From Lysobacterales bacterium (GTDB lineage Bacteria > Pseudomonadota > Gammaproteobacteria > Xanthomonadales > SZUA-36): 45,659 bases of DNA. The notes under the pieces were generated by a model, which was given only the letters and a program-made list of their open reading frames with translations, had not been told where the DNA came from and made no database searches. A program made the position numbers and the translations under genes. The stretch is taken from NCBI GenBank assembly GCA_029859505.1, contig JAOUCZ010000004.1, forward strand, positions 1 through 45,659. Direction: 5' to 3'. Below, in pieces: positions 1 through 8,349 of this stretch (position 1 is the stretch's first letter; the number at the start of each line of letters is the position of its first letter).

Positions 1-70
1 CGGCACCAAGATTTGAACTCGGGACCTACTGATTACAAATCAGTTGCTCTACCAGCTGAGCTATACCGGC
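1..70 (-). tRNA. tRNA-Thr (anticodon UGU), 3' end cut by window edge
   Basis: Read on the minus strand, the sequence begins GCCGGTATAGCTCAG and folds as a cloverleaf. The acceptor strand is GCCGGTA, followed by a normal D arm, the anticodon stem-loop CTGATTTGTAATCAG with TGT as anticodon, and a T arm with GTTCAAATC. The last two acceptor bases, the discriminator and any CCA lie beyond position 1, so the gene is partial. In many gammaproteobacteria a tRNA cluster including Thr lies between birA and tufB, which fits the birA gene close by. Confidence 0.93.
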
Positions 71-138
71 ACTGGGTATATCAGGGGGGAGGGATTTTAT
101 GCGCTGAAAGCCGTCAGTGCAATGTTTTTGATACAAAT

Positions 139-1308
139 TTATCCTTCGATTGCCTCATCCACGTCAACCGTTTCCGATTCGGCCTCTGCACCTGCTTCCG
201 GTTCAGTCTCAGCACCCTCTTCCGGAATGCCGTCAATATTGTTTTCGGACAGGTCTTCAGTGCTTTCCGCAGCATCAATTCCGGCGTCCTGATCAGATGG
301 TAGATCATCTTCGGTTTCGCTTGTATCAACGGGTTCTGTGTCAGTAACTGTTACTGGCGGATCAACTGCATCCGTATCCAAACCTTCACCCGTTTGTCCG
401 TCATCTTCCACCTGGGCTTCCTCTGCCGCTGTATTGTCATCAGTTACTGACTCTGCATCAGTTCCGGTGCTTTCAGCTGGCAGTTCGTCCTCTTCTTCCT
501 GGACTTCTTGTACCAGCGGAATGTCGACTTCTGCCACTGCAGTTTCCTCAGCACTCTCACTGGCGCTTTCACCCGGCTGCGTAGCTTCTTCCACACCAGT
601 TTCCTCTGCCGGCTCAATGTCAACTTCGGCCACCGCCGACTCCACAGCGACAGGTTCAAACAAATCCTCTTCCGGGCAGGGCAAAGGCCGCTGCATGAAA
701 TCATTCGGCCGGTTCTGCATATCCAACATGACCTTTCCGGAACCGGGAGTCTGTTCATAATCAAGCCAGTAGCGGGACTCCGGTTGACGCTGTACACTAA
801 TCATGGGTTCATAACCCCTCTCTTCCAGCCCCTTTTTGCGTCTTAAGGCATTTTCCTGACGCATGAAATAACCCAGCGAAATGCCATTCCTCATTTCGCC
901 GTCATAAACAATGCCGATATCTTCCAGACCCAGTGCCTGCAACGAAAATAACGCCTGGTTTGCCTCCAGAAGTGATTCATAGGGCGGCATGAACACCCAG
1001 TAACCTTTTTCCACCAGTGCCTGGGTCTGGCGTTCACTGATTCGGTCGGAAACCTCAAGTAATAACAACCGGGTTTCATCTCTATCCTCGATTGTATGGA
1101 ATGGACCCAGGCTGAAGCACTGGCGGTTGCCGGATAACAGATCCTGATCCTCCATCATCTCGCTAAAAAGGTGAATGGTCGGGATATTGTTGCTCTTTAT
1201 CACGGCCCGGTCCGCCTTTGGCTCAGGCTGTACAACGGGCTTGTCATCCCGAAACCCCAGCAAAAGCAGGTTCGCTACAAATAGACTGATAACTAATATT
1301 CTTAACAT
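139..1308 (-). CDS. SPOR-like domain membrane protein with long acidic tail
   Basis: The protein opens with a hydrophobic segment (LRILVISLFVANLLLLGF), probably a membrane anchor or uncleaved signal. A region at roughly residues 70-175 resembles a SPOR peptidoglycan-binding fold, with CFSLGPF near its start. The final ~170 residues are extremely rich in Glu, Asp, Ala, Val and Thr and look disordered. A SPOR protein just downstream of birA is a recurring gammaproteobacterial arrangement, usually with coaX between them; coaX is absent here. The ORF track starts at 1347, inside birA. I prefer the ATG at 1308, 7 bases past the birA stop, because it places the hydrophobic segment at the N terminus. 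Neither start has a strong ribosome site. The SPOR call rests on context and a partial motif. Confidence 0.7.
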   Translation of the reverse strand: MLRILVISLFVANLLLLGFRDDKPVVQPEPKADRAVIKSNNIPTIHLFSEMMEDQDLLSGNRQCFSLGPFHTIEDRDETRLLLLEVSDRISERQTQALVEKGYWVFMPPYESLLEANQALFSLQALGLEDIGIVYDGEMRNGISLGYFMRQENALRRKKGLEERGYEPMISVQRQPESRYWLDYEQTPGSGKVMLDMQNRPNDFMQRPLPCPEEDLFEPVAVESAVAEVDIEPAEETGVEEATQPGESASESAEETAVAEVDIPLVQEVQEEEDELPAESTGTDAESVTDDNTAAEEAQVEDDGQTGEGLDTDAVDPPVTVTDTEPVDTSETEDDLPSDQDAGIDAAESTEDLSENNIDGIPEEGAETEPEAGAEAESETVDVDEAIEG

Positions 1309-1315
1309 CGGATTA

Positions 1316-2299
1316 TTATATCTTTGTTTTATGGAAGCTGACTTCACCGGAATACAAGGTCAGGACTTCTTTGCCGGTATCCAACAACAGTGCACCTGAC
1401 GTATTGATGCCATTTGCCGTTCCCTTCAGCACACTTTGTCCGGCAAAGACCTCAATGGTTTGCCCGTACAATCCATCCATTGTTTCCCAGGCATCTTTGA
1501 ATGGTGCAAAACCCTTTTTAGCAAACAACCCCAGTCCGGTAATCAACTCCTCCAGCAGCAGGGTGGCAAGGATATTACGCGAACCAGCCGGTAATTGGGA
1601 ATGTACATCCGTCCATGGCTGGTCAATCCCGGCCGTTTCCACCGAGTCCGGCATATGGACATTAATACCCACTCCCACAACCGCATGGCATGGCCCCTGG
1701 GAATCACCCTGCACTTCCACCAGGCAACCGCATAGTTTGCGTCCATCCAACAGCAGATCGTTGGGCCATTTGACCGAGTGCCCTTTCAGACCCGCACGAC
1801 TCAGGGCATTGGCGGTTGCAAGCGCAACCACCAGTGACAGACAGCCGAGTTCTGAGAGTGCATTCTCAAACTTCCAGCCCATCGATAAATAGAGGTTTCT
1901 TGCATAGGGAGAGTGCCATTGCCTGCCACGCCGGCCGCGGCCGCTGGTCTGGTGCTCGGCGAGGATGGCTGCAGCGTGCTGGTCTTCGACACTTAAACGA
2001 TGCAATGCTGAATTGGTTGAGTCCAATGATGATTCAACGATCAGATCACCCAGTTGCTCGCGTACCGCCGGTTCCAGTCCGCCAAGAATCAATTGATCGT
2101 CAAGAAGCTCGAGCGGTTCCTGCAGCAGATAGCCCTTGCCGGCCACAGCGTCGATATCGATGCCGAGCGAACGGAGGCTCTCCACATGTTTCCAGACCGC
2201 CGTCCGACTGCAGCCCAGTTCATTGGCGATAGCCTCCCCGGAGCGGGTTTCATGCACTGAAAGATAGCCTGCCAGGCGCTGAATAATTGCATTGCTCAT
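1316..2299 (-). CDS. birA: Bifunctional biotin-[acetyl-CoA-carboxylase] ligase / biotin operon repressor
   Basis: BirA activates biotin with ATP and attaches it to the biotin carboxyl carrier protein of acetyl-CoA carboxylase. In bifunctional forms it also represses biotin genes. All three parts are visible in 327 residues: an N-terminal winged helix-turn-helix (residues about 5-60, GEAIANELGCSRTAVWKHV), a central ligase domain with the biotinyl-AMP loop GRGRRGRQW and the KWPNDLL motif, and a C-terminal SH3-like domain. The intact DNA-binding domain suggests it is the repressor type, although no biotin gene is in this window. It lies 14 bases downstream of plsY on the same strand, so co-transcription is likely. 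The start is ATG with only a weak GGGT-like site upstream. Confidence 0.96.
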   Translation of the reverse strand: MSNAIIQRLAGYLSVHETRSGEAIANELGCSRTAVWKHVESLRSLGIDIDAVAGKGYLLQEPLELLDDQLILGGLEPAVREQLGDLIVESSLDSTNSALHRLSVEDQHAAAILAEHQTSGRGRRGRQWHSPYARNLYLSMGWKFENALSELGCLSLVVALATANALSRAGLKGHSVKWPNDLLLDGRKLCGCLVEVQGDSQGPCHAVVGVGINVHMPDSVETAGIDQPWTDVHSQLPAGSRNILATLLLEELITGLGLFAKKGFAPFKDAWETMDGLYGQTIEVFAGQSVLKGTANGINTSGALLLDTGKEVLTLYSGEVSFHKTKI

Positions 2300-2313
2300 G
2301 CGTAAAAACCCTG

Positions 2314-2943
2314 TCAGTGTTTGCGTGTAAAAATGTGGATTCGCTCAAAGCGGAATTCGGTACCCTTGCGCAGTTTACGCATATTCGCCCGATGGGTGAA
2401 TAGAATAAACAGCGCCAGGATGGCTGAAAATATCATCAGGGCATTGTTATTCATCGCCCAGGACGCAGGTACCAGGCTGAAACTCGCAAGCACCGTGGAC
2501 AGACCGACATAACCGGTCATGATCAGCGTGATTACCCAGCAGATAACCAGCGGCAGCAGCAACCAGGGTTCTATAACGATAAGTGCCCCTACGGCAGTCG
2601 CCGCACCCTTGCCGCCGCGAAACCCATGCCAGACAGGGAACACATGCCCAAGCACGGCAGCAAACCCGCATACCATGACAAGCGCGCCTGAATTTAGGAC
2701 ATCCGGTAAACCACCAAAATTAAGTGTTGGTATCCACCAGGCAGCAAGAAAACCTTTACCGATATCGATCAAAACCACACCGATGGCAAATAACAAACCC
2801 TGGGTACGAAACGCGTTGGTACCACCAGCATTGCCACTACCCTGGCTGCGAATATCGACTTTTTTAAGCCTGCCCAGCAACAAGCTCCCGGACACTGAGC
2901 CCAGCAGGTAAGCCATGACAATTTTTAAAACCAGTGCAGCCAT
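2314..2943 (-). CDS. plsY: Acyl-phosphate:glycerol-3-phosphate acyltransferase PlsY
   Basis: PlsY is an integral membrane enzyme that transfers the acyl group of acyl-phosphate to glycerol-3-phosphate, giving lysophosphatidic acid, the first step of phospholipid synthesis. The 209-residue length is normal. Family motifs are present: GSGNAGGTNAFR (phosphate-binding loop), GHVFPVWHGFRGGKGAAT (glycerol-phosphate site), and several hydrophobic spans. The start ATG at 2943 is preceded by GGGA. It sits 13 bases downstream of a fused DAK2/DegV protein that may make its acyl-phosphate substrate, a functionally sensible pairing. Confidence 0.96.
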   Translation of the reverse strand: MAALVLKIVMAYLLGSVSGSLLLGRLKKVDIRSQGSGNAGGTNAFRTQGLLFAIGVVLIDIGKGFLAAWWIPTLNFGGLPDVLNSGALVMVCGFAAVLGHVFPVWHGFRGGKGAATAVGALIVIEPWLLLPLVICWVITLIMTGYVGLSTVLASFSLVPASWAMNNNALMIFSAILALFILFTHRANMRKLRKGTEFRFERIHIFTRKH

Positions 2944-2956
2944 AATTCCCTATGGT

Positions 2957-4759
2957 TCAATTTAAATGAGCGGGTTGCGGCACGAAGCCGACAACCAGGC
3001 CACCAGGACCCAAATGCACACCCAGTGCGGGCCCTGCCTCGGATATATGGCAGGAATGCACGCGTGTATGCCGTCCCAGTATATACCTGCGTAACTCCCG
3101 CGCGCCTTCCGGATTTGCGCCGTGGGCAATAAATACACGATAGCCTGTGTCCTTGACCATTCTCCGGACCGCAGCCTTACCCAATGCAGCGGGGTTGGCA
3201 CCGATTCCGGTGGTGATGCCTGCGAGGCCAAAGCGGCCGTTTTTAGCTGTTATTAACGGGCTGATATGCAGGAAGTCGGTCACTTTCTTGACCCAGGCAG
3301 GCAATCGTCCACCACGTACCAGGTAGGACAGGTCTGCAGCCAGTGCGATCACCCGGCACAGGGGCTGGCTTTCTGTTAGCAGGGATTCAATCTCATCCAT
3401 TGTCATTCCCTGCTGAGCTGCCTGCGCAGCAATCACGGCCAGTAAACCCTCCCCGCAGCTCGCGCTCTTGGTATCGAACACACGTACGCGGCCGTCAAAT
3501 TGCTCCGCCGCCGTTTGCGCAGCCCGGGTTGTACCGCTTAATTCACCCGACAGACCCACGGACAGAACGTCATAACCATGACCTGTGAGAAGATCATACA
3601 TGCGGGTGAAATCCCCCACCGGCGGCTGCGAGGTTTTAGGTGATTCCTCGCTCTCTTCCAGCATGCGGTAAAGATCCGCCGGCATCAGTGAAACATAGTC
3701 GATGTACTCTTTGGCACCAAAATTCGAGCGGGCTGACACCATATGTATGGCCAGCCGTTCCTGCTCCTCAAAAGGGATGTCAGCCCCGGAATCCGTCACG
3801 ATGGCAACCTGGCCAACCTGGTTCATCAGGTTGTGCTGGCGTTTCATATCATCGGCTTTTTGTTGATGGAGTTCGCCGAATTGTTCACATGCCAGGTATG
3901 CCTCTCCCGGGTTATTGACATGAATATGTACCCGAACACGTTTGCGGCCACCGGCCACAACCAGCGAACTGCAGTCCAGTTTTTCCAGCTGTTGCATGAT
4001 CTCGGAGCGGTCGAGGGCATCGCCCTCAATCACACACTCCGTGCAGAACCGGTGCGCGGCCGGATCCATTTCCATGGCACTGCCGCCAAGCGAAAACATG
4101 GCTTCCATATCTACCTTATCGACTTCCGATTCACCGTTCTCGATAAAGCTCCAAACACCTTCCAGCAAATCTACAAAAGCCTGTCCGCCGGCATCGACCA
4201 CACCTGCTTGTTTCAATACTGGCAGCAGATCGGGTGTCCGCGCCAGCGATTCTCTTGCTCGTAACAGGCCGTACTCGATCATCTCGCGGATATCTTCAAC
4301 ACCTTGCCGGGATTTGTCCTCAAGCGCGGATGAAAAATCCTCCAGCACTGTTGGCAGAGTCCCGGCCACCGGCTCTGACATGGCCGTCCAGGCGGCCGTA
4401 GCCCCGGCACTGGATGCCGCTGCCAACCCCGCTGCATTCATGGACTCACAGTCATCAAGTGCCTCACTGAAGCCGTGAAAATACTGCGCCATGATGGCAC
4501 CGGAGTTGCCCCTTGAACCATCGAGGGAAGCACTGGCGACACGTGCCATCAGCTGTTTTATTGAAAGATCATCCGTTTTTTGCACAGCTTCGTGTATGAC
4601 CTTGAAGCTGAAAACCATGTTGGTGCCGGTATCACCATCGGGTACCGGAAAAACATTGATCTTGTCGATATATTCGCGACGCGTAAAAAGACGCGCGATG
4701 GCGGCGGTCAACGCCTTCACCATGCGGCTCGAATCAATATAAGAGATGGTATTGGTCAA
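2957..4759 (-). CDS. Fused fatty-acid-kinase-like protein: DAK2 (FakA-like) plus DegV (FakB-like)
   Basis: The N-terminal ~200 residues are a DhaL/DAK2 kinase domain, with INVFPVPDGDTGTNM as the nucleotide/Mg-binding loop. A middle segment carries CTECVIEG and VHIHVNNPGE, matching the FakA middle domain with its HxH motif. From about residue 320 the chain is a DegV domain: TDSGADIP, TSQPPVGDF, a LVRGGRLP motif and the terminal GPALGVHLGPGGL signature. In Firmicutes, FakA (kinase) and FakB (fatty-acid-binding DegV protein) are separate and together make acyl-phosphate, the PlsY substrate; here both are in one chain next to plsY. The ORF track begins at an ATG at 4822, but family members begin just before YxD, so I prefer TTG at 4759, which has GGAA upstream. 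Substrate specificity is inferred. Confidence 0.85.
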   Translation of the reverse strand: MTNTISYIDSSRMVKALTAAIARLFTRREYIDKINVFPVPDGDTGTNMVFSFKVIHEAVQKTDDLSIKQLMARVASASLDGSRGNSGAIMAQYFHGFSEALDDCESMNAAGLAAASSAGATAAWTAMSEPVAGTLPTVLEDFSSALEDKSRQGVEDIREMIEYGLLRARESLARTPDLLPVLKQAGVVDAGGQAFVDLLEGVWSFIENGESEVDKVDMEAMFSLGGSAMEMDPAAHRFCTECVIEGDALDRSEIMQQLEKLDCSSLVVAGGRKRVRVHIHVNNPGEAYLACEQFGELHQQKADDMKRQHNLMNQVGQVAIVTDSGADIPFEEQERLAIHMVSARSNFGAKEYIDYVSLMPADLYRMLEESEESPKTSQPPVGDFTRMYDLLTGHGYDVLSVGLSGELSGTTRAAQTAAEQFDGRVRVFDTKSASCGEGLLAVIAAQAAQQGMTMDEIESLLTESQPLCRVIALAADLSYLVRGGRLPAWVKKVTDFLHISPLITAKNGRFGLAGITTGIGANPAALGKAAVRRMVKDTGYRVFIAHGANPEGARELRRYILGRHTRVHSCHISEAGPALGVHLGPGGLVVGFVPQPAHLN

Positions 4760-4977
4760 AACTTCGTTCCAGCAGGAATTCGCCAGTAAAAAGTGTAGTG
4801 TAGTGCAGAAATTATCAGCCAAGAATATTTATTGGCGAAAAAAACCGGAATTTGGTTGAGTTCGCATTCCTGGCAGGTAATTACCAAGGGTAAAACACGT
4901 GGTCTGCATCATCACAAATCGTACCGAATGCTCCATTATTAACGGCTCAATGCACAATGCTGGGCCTAATGGCACAT

Positions 4978-4995
4978 TTGGCACAAAACCTGCAT
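4978..4995 (+). promoter_or_regulatory. Sigma-54 (RpoN)-type promoter upstream of pspC
   Basis: The stretch TTGGCACAAAACCTGCAT has GG and GC exactly ten bases apart and matches the -24/-12 consensus TTGGCACRNNNNTTGCW at all but one defined position. It ends 29 bases before the pspC start, a normal distance. Enterobacterial psp genes are sigma-54 dependent and activated by PspF, so the match agrees with gene identity. A TATAAT at 5000-5005 could instead serve sigma-70, with a poor -35. No PspF site was identified. Confidence 0.55.
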
Positions 4996-5024
4996 CGTTA
5001 TAATAGCTATCAGTACAGGAGAAA

Positions 5025-5360
5025 ATGATGCAAGACGAAAACTTTTTTGACAGCATTAAGAGAAATCTGAATGGCGAACCGGGACAACCGATTGTATTGG
5101 GTGTCTGCAGGACTCTGGCCGAACGCCTCAACCAGGAAGTATGGCTGATCAGGCTGGCTGCGATTGTGCTGGGTGTTTTTTACAGCTTTATTACGCTGGT
5201 TGCCTATATTTTGCTGGGACTGTTCATGGACGAGACCTCACACCGTACCAAGAGCCTGTTCGAAGGTCTTGGCATATGGTTCCGGGAGTTAACTGAAAAA
5301 GTGGGAAGAATGTTCAATGACAATGTTGGCAATGGAAACAGTTCGAACAGGGATTACTAA
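5025..5360 (+). CDS. pspC: PspC-domain envelope-stress membrane protein
   Basis: This 111-residue protein has a PspC domain in its first ~70 residues: GQPIVLGVCRTLAERLNQEVWLIRLAAI followed by a hydrophobic helix (VLGVFYSFITLVAYILLGLFM). The C-terminal ~40 residues are polar. PspC is an inner-membrane sensor of the phage-shock response that, in enterobacteria, works with PspA and PspB. Neither of those genes is adjacent, so this is a stand-alone copy. The ribosome site is strong (CAGGAG) in front of tandem ATG codons at 5025 and 5028. Transcription is divergent from the DAK2/DegV gene across a 265-base gap containing the sigma-54-like site. Confidence 0.85.
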   Translation: MMQDENFFDSIKRNLNGEPGQPIVLGVCRTLAERLNQEVWLIRLAAIVLGVFYSFITLVAYILLGLFMDETSHRTKSLFEGLGIWFRELTEKVGRMFNDNVGNGNSSNRDY

Positions 5361-5367
5361 TAAGCGC

Positions 5368-5384
5368 TGCGTAAGTTTTACGCA
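5368..5384. repeat. Short perfect inverted repeat after pspC
   Basis: TGCGTAA-gtt-TTACGCA is a perfect 7-base stem with a 3-base loop, 8 bases past the pspC stop. No T-run follows, so it is at best a weak terminator or an RNA-stabilising hairpin. Confidence 0.4.
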
Positions 5385-5517
5385 CCGTACTCAATTTTGA
5401 AGCGGTAATCATCAGCGACTACCACCTATTGGTTCTGCATGACTCCGACAGGGTATGTCGTCGTTGGTCTCTTTCATCCACCCAACCGCACCAGCACCAG
5501 ACCAAAAAACCAACCCT

Positions 5518-5757
5518 TCATTGCTCAGACTGCAGAAAAGCGGCGAGTTTCTGAGCGTCAAACGGCCAGAATAATTCCTGCTCATTGTCAGTCCGCTTCA
5601 GCACCGGGATGTGAATTTCGTAAAGCTGAAGCAAGCCGGGATTATTCTCAATCTCAACTTTGGTATAGCATTCACCATATCCTGCGGAGTGCAGGAGTGC
5701 TTCGGCTTCATCGCACAAATGACAGTGCTCCGTGTAATATAAGATAGTCTGACGCAT
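5518..5757 (-). CDS. Small glutaredoxin-family protein
   Basis: The 79-residue product has the thioredoxin-fold pattern of glutaredoxin-like proteins (DUF836 type): a first strand ILYYTEHCHLCDEAEALL with a CxxC redox pair (CHLC), then EIENNPGLLQLYEIHIPVL with the cis-proline motif IPVL. It probably performs thiol-disulfide exchange in the cytoplasm, with unknown partners. The track starts at 5820, but the ATG at 5757 has a clear GAGG site and puts the fold at the N terminus. It is divergent from sdaA, whose start lies 66 bases away. Confidence 0.85.
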   Translation of the reverse strand: MRQTILYYTEHCHLCDEAEALLHSAGYGECYTKVEIENNPGLLQLYEIHIPVLKRTDNEQELFWPFDAQKLAAFLQSEQ

Positions 5758-5823
5758 GGAGTTGTCCTCGAACTGGCCTTTTGAATGAGTTGGATCATCG
5801 CATAACAAGCAGGGAAGCATGAC

Positions 5824-7203
5824 ATGGCTGTCAGTGTTTTTGAATTATTTAAAATTGGAATCGGGCCCTCGAGCTCACATACCGTCGGCCCGATGCTGGC
5901 AGCTCATACTTTTGTAAAACGGCTGCAAGGTGAGGGACTGTTAGATCATGTTAGCAGCCTGGAAGTTACGCTTTTTGGCTCACTGGCCTACACCGGCCGA
6001 GGCCATGGAACAGACAAAGCTGTATTACTGGGCCTGTCCGGCGAACAGCCTGACCTGGTTGACCCTGACAAAATCGACGCCACAGTGCAGGAAATACAAA
6101 ACAGCGGCTTTATCAAACTGGCGGGTCAATTCCAAATTGCCTTCTCCGGAAAAACCGACCTCGTTTTCAATAAACGTGAAGAACTGCCTCACCATACCAA
6201 CGGAATGCGCTTCAAGGCGTTTGATGAAAATGGCGATATTATCCTCCAACGCGAGTATTACTCTGTGGGTGGGGGCTTTGTAGTCAACCAGGATGAAGCG
6301 GCAGCTGACCGCATCGTCAAGGATGCGACGCCTTTGCCCTATCCATTCAGTAGTGGAAACGAGCTACTTGCACTTTGCGCCAGCCACAACCTGAGCATCG
6401 CCGACATCCAGATGGCCAATGAGAAACAATGGCGTAGTGAGAAAGAGGTTCGAGACGGTCTGCTCAACATCTGGAATGCGATGCATGCCTGCATCAAGCG
6501 CGGATACAAGGCCACCGGGGAGCTACCCGGCGGACTCAAAGTGCATCGGCGCGCACCGTCTCTTCACCATGAGCTGAGTCAGTCGAGTGAATCTGCTGAC
6601 AGGGATCCGCTGAAAATCATCGACTGGGTTAACCTCTATGCACTGGCCGTTAACGAGGAGAATGCCGCAGGCGGACGTGTTGTCACCGCACCAACCAATG
6701 GTGCAGCCGGCATCATTCCAGCCGTTCTCAATTACTACTATAATTTTATTCATCACAGTAACGAGGACGGTATTATTGATTTTCTCCTGACAGCTGGTGC
6801 CATAGGTATCCTGTATGTACTCAATGCTTCAATTTCCGGTGCTGAAGTCGGGTGCCAGGGAGAGGTTGGTGTAGCCTGCTCTATGGCGGCTGGTGGTCTG
6901 ACCGCAGCCATGGGCGGCAGCATGAGCCAGGTCGAAAACGCGGCTGAAATCGGTATGGAACACAACCTGGGCCTGACCTGTGACCCGGTAGGCGGACTGG
7001 TTCAGATACCCTGTATTGAACGAAATGCCATGGGCTCCGTCAAAGCCATCAATGCGCAACGCCTCGCCATGCAGGCGGAAGGTAAACACAAGGTGTCACT
7101 GGACAAAGTCATAAAAACCATGCGGGAAACCGGTGCTGATATGCAAAACCACTACAAAGAAACCTCACGCGGCGGTCTGGCCGTGAATGTCATCGAATGT
7201 TAA
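5824..7203 (+). CDS. sdaA: L-serine ammonia-lyase (L-serine dehydratase), single-chain iron-sulfur type
   Basis: The enzyme deaminates L-serine to pyruvate and ammonia using a [4Fe-4S] cluster. At 459 residues it has the normal length of the single-chain SdaA/SdaB/TdcG type. The N-terminal beta domain has the [11 protein letters not shown] signature. The C-terminal alpha domain carries [15 protein letters not shown] and the cluster cysteines in [16 protein letters not shown] and [18 protein letters not shown]. The start ATG at 5824 follows GCAGGGAAGCATGAC. The last 7 bases overlap the next gene, so the two are probably translationally coupled although functionally unrelated. Confidence 0.96.
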   Translation: MAVSVFELFKIGIGPSSSHTVGPMLAAHTFVKRLQGEGLLDHVSSLEVTLFGSLAYTGRGHGTDKAVLLGLSGEQPDLVDPDKIDATVQEIQNSGFIKLAGQFQIAFSGKTDLVFNKREELPHHTNGMRFKAFDENGDIILQREYYSVGGGFVVNQDEAAADRIVKDATPLPYPFSSGNELLALCASHNLSIADIQMANEKQWRSEKEVRDGLLNIWNAMHACIKRGYKATGELPGGLKVHRRAPSLHHELSQSSESADRDPLKIIDWVNLYALAVNEENAAGGRVVTAPTNGAAGIIPAVLNYYYNFIHHSNEDGIIDFLLTAGAIGILYVLNASISGAEVGCQGEVGVACSMAAGGLTAAMGGSMSQVENAAEIGMEHNLGLTCDPVGGLVQIPCIERNAMGSVKAINAQRLAMQAEGKHKVSLDKVIKTMRETGADMQNHYKETSRGGLAVNVIEC

Positions 7204-8144
7204 ATCCCCGCAACATAAGAACAGCAGTTTTCGCCTTTTGCATGGTGGTCATTTTTGCTGCGTCTGCTGGCGATATGTATAAATGGAAAGACGACAATGG
7301 TGTATGGCATTTCAGTTCAACCCCCCCCGAAACCGATCAGAACTATAAAACCGTTGAGATGCCGGCCGATCCGAAGCCAATGGTGGGTATGCGTAAACTG
7401 GGGCTCGATCGGGAGCCTGAATACTCATTTATCAACAATATTTGGGGGCCGGTAGAACTGGAGCTTGAGTTACATGATGCGGAAAACGTGATATCTGAAC
7501 CACCACTGCCGGCACGCCTCACATTGGCCGGTCAGACCGAGAAGCGCCTGCTGAAAATCCAGGCAGCTGATCCAACCCTGGGTTTCAGTTACCGCCTCTC
7601 CTACAGGCAGATGATCGGCCCGCCGCTTAACCAGCTGCCCCCGGAAGTTAACTACTACCCGCCGTTTCCGCATGGCCTGGAGTTTCCCATCAGCCAGGGC
7701 TTTGACGGTGATGCCACCCACAAGGAACCACCCAATCAGTATGCCGTGGATATTGTCATGCCCATCGGCACACCCATACTCGCCGCACGATCCGGTCGTG
7801 TCATGGATATGGAAGACGATTTTCACGGCGCAGCACAGCAAAAGCGCTACCTGACCCGTTCCAACCAAATTCGCATACTGCACGATGACGGCACCATGGC
7901 CGTCTATGCACATTTGCAGCCCAACAGCCTCAAGGTAAAGCAGGGGGTAATTGTAAAAAGAGGTCAGTGGATAGCGAATTCGGGGAACACCGGTTACAGC
8001 AACGGTCCGCACCTGCATTTTGTGGTTCAACTCAATGCCGGTATGTCGCTGGAATCCATTCCTTTCCGGTTTGTGACGCCAGATCTCGGCACCATGACAC
8101 CCTCCGACCGGATGATGATCAGTGGTGTAATTCCGGTTAAATAG
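7197..8144 (+). CDS. Secreted M23-family peptidase with N-terminal DUF4124-like segment
   Basis: A signal peptide ([16 protein letters not shown]) is followed by [18 protein letters not shown], a DUF4124-like motif common in secreted gammaproteobacterial proteins. A middle beta-rich region leads to a C-terminal LytM/M23 domain (residues about 155-290), including [16 protein letters not shown], the core [12 protein letters not shown] with the HxH zinc ligands, and a conserved histidine upstream (ATHKEPP). The likely role is cell-wall endopeptidase in the periplasm, or a scaffold if the catalytic set is incomplete. It overlaps sdaA by 7 bases. The last 23 codons are repeated about 1.4 kb downstream with a perfect 43-base match. 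Confidence 0.88.
   Translation: MLNPRNIRTAVFAFCMVVIFAASAGDMYKWKDDNGVWHFSSTPPETDQNYKTVEMPADPKPMVGMRKLGLDREPEYSFINNIWGPVELELELHDAENVISEPPLPARLTLAGQTEKRLLKIQAADPTLGFSYRLSYRQMIGPPLNQLPPEVNYYPPFPHGLEFPISQGFDGDATHKEPPNQYAVDIVMPIGTPILAARSGRVMDMEDDFHGAAQQKRYLTRSNQIRILHDDGTMAVYAHLQPNSLKVKQGVIVKRGQWIANSGNTGYSNGPHLHFVVQLNAGMSLESIPFRFVTPDLGTMTPSDRMMISGVIPVK
8073..8144 (+). repeat. Direct repeat copy 1 (3' end of the M23 gene)
   Basis: These 72 bases encode the last 23 codons and stop of the M23 peptidase. Aligned without gaps to 9491-9562 I count 60 of 72 identities, including a perfect 43-base block (8087-8129 versus 9505-9547). Confidence 0.9.
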
Positions 8145-8240
8145 TGCCGGGTTGTGGTCAGATCGACCTCGTCAATGCCGAAAAGAAAAAGCGCTTAAAA
8201 TTCAGTCTATTAGTAGCAGGGATACTGTAATTTATCTTGG

Positions 8241-8268
8241 TTGTTTTTTCAGGACGCTGTCCTATACT
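8241..8268 (+). promoter_or_regulatory. Possible sigma-70 promoter for the OmpA-family gene, with a palindrome in the spacer
   Basis: TTGTTT (8241-8246) lies 16 bases before TATACT (8263-8268), with the start codon about 80 bases on. Between them is the inverted repeat AGGAC-gct-GTCCT (8251-8263), which could be an operator. The -35 match is poor and no regulator is known, so this is a suggestion only. Confidence 0.35.
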
Positions 8269-8349
8269 CAATACAATAAGAATTAGAAACACATTAAAGC
8301 CGAAGAATCAGCTTTTCATACCATCACACACCGGGAATCATAAGCAGCC

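Noticed and set aside
338-760. Ser/Thr-rich 140-residue plus-strand ORF over the SPOR-protein tail
   Set aside because: It is the antisense of the acidic low-complexity tail (GAA/GAG codons read as TTC/CTC-type shadows) and has no start signal.
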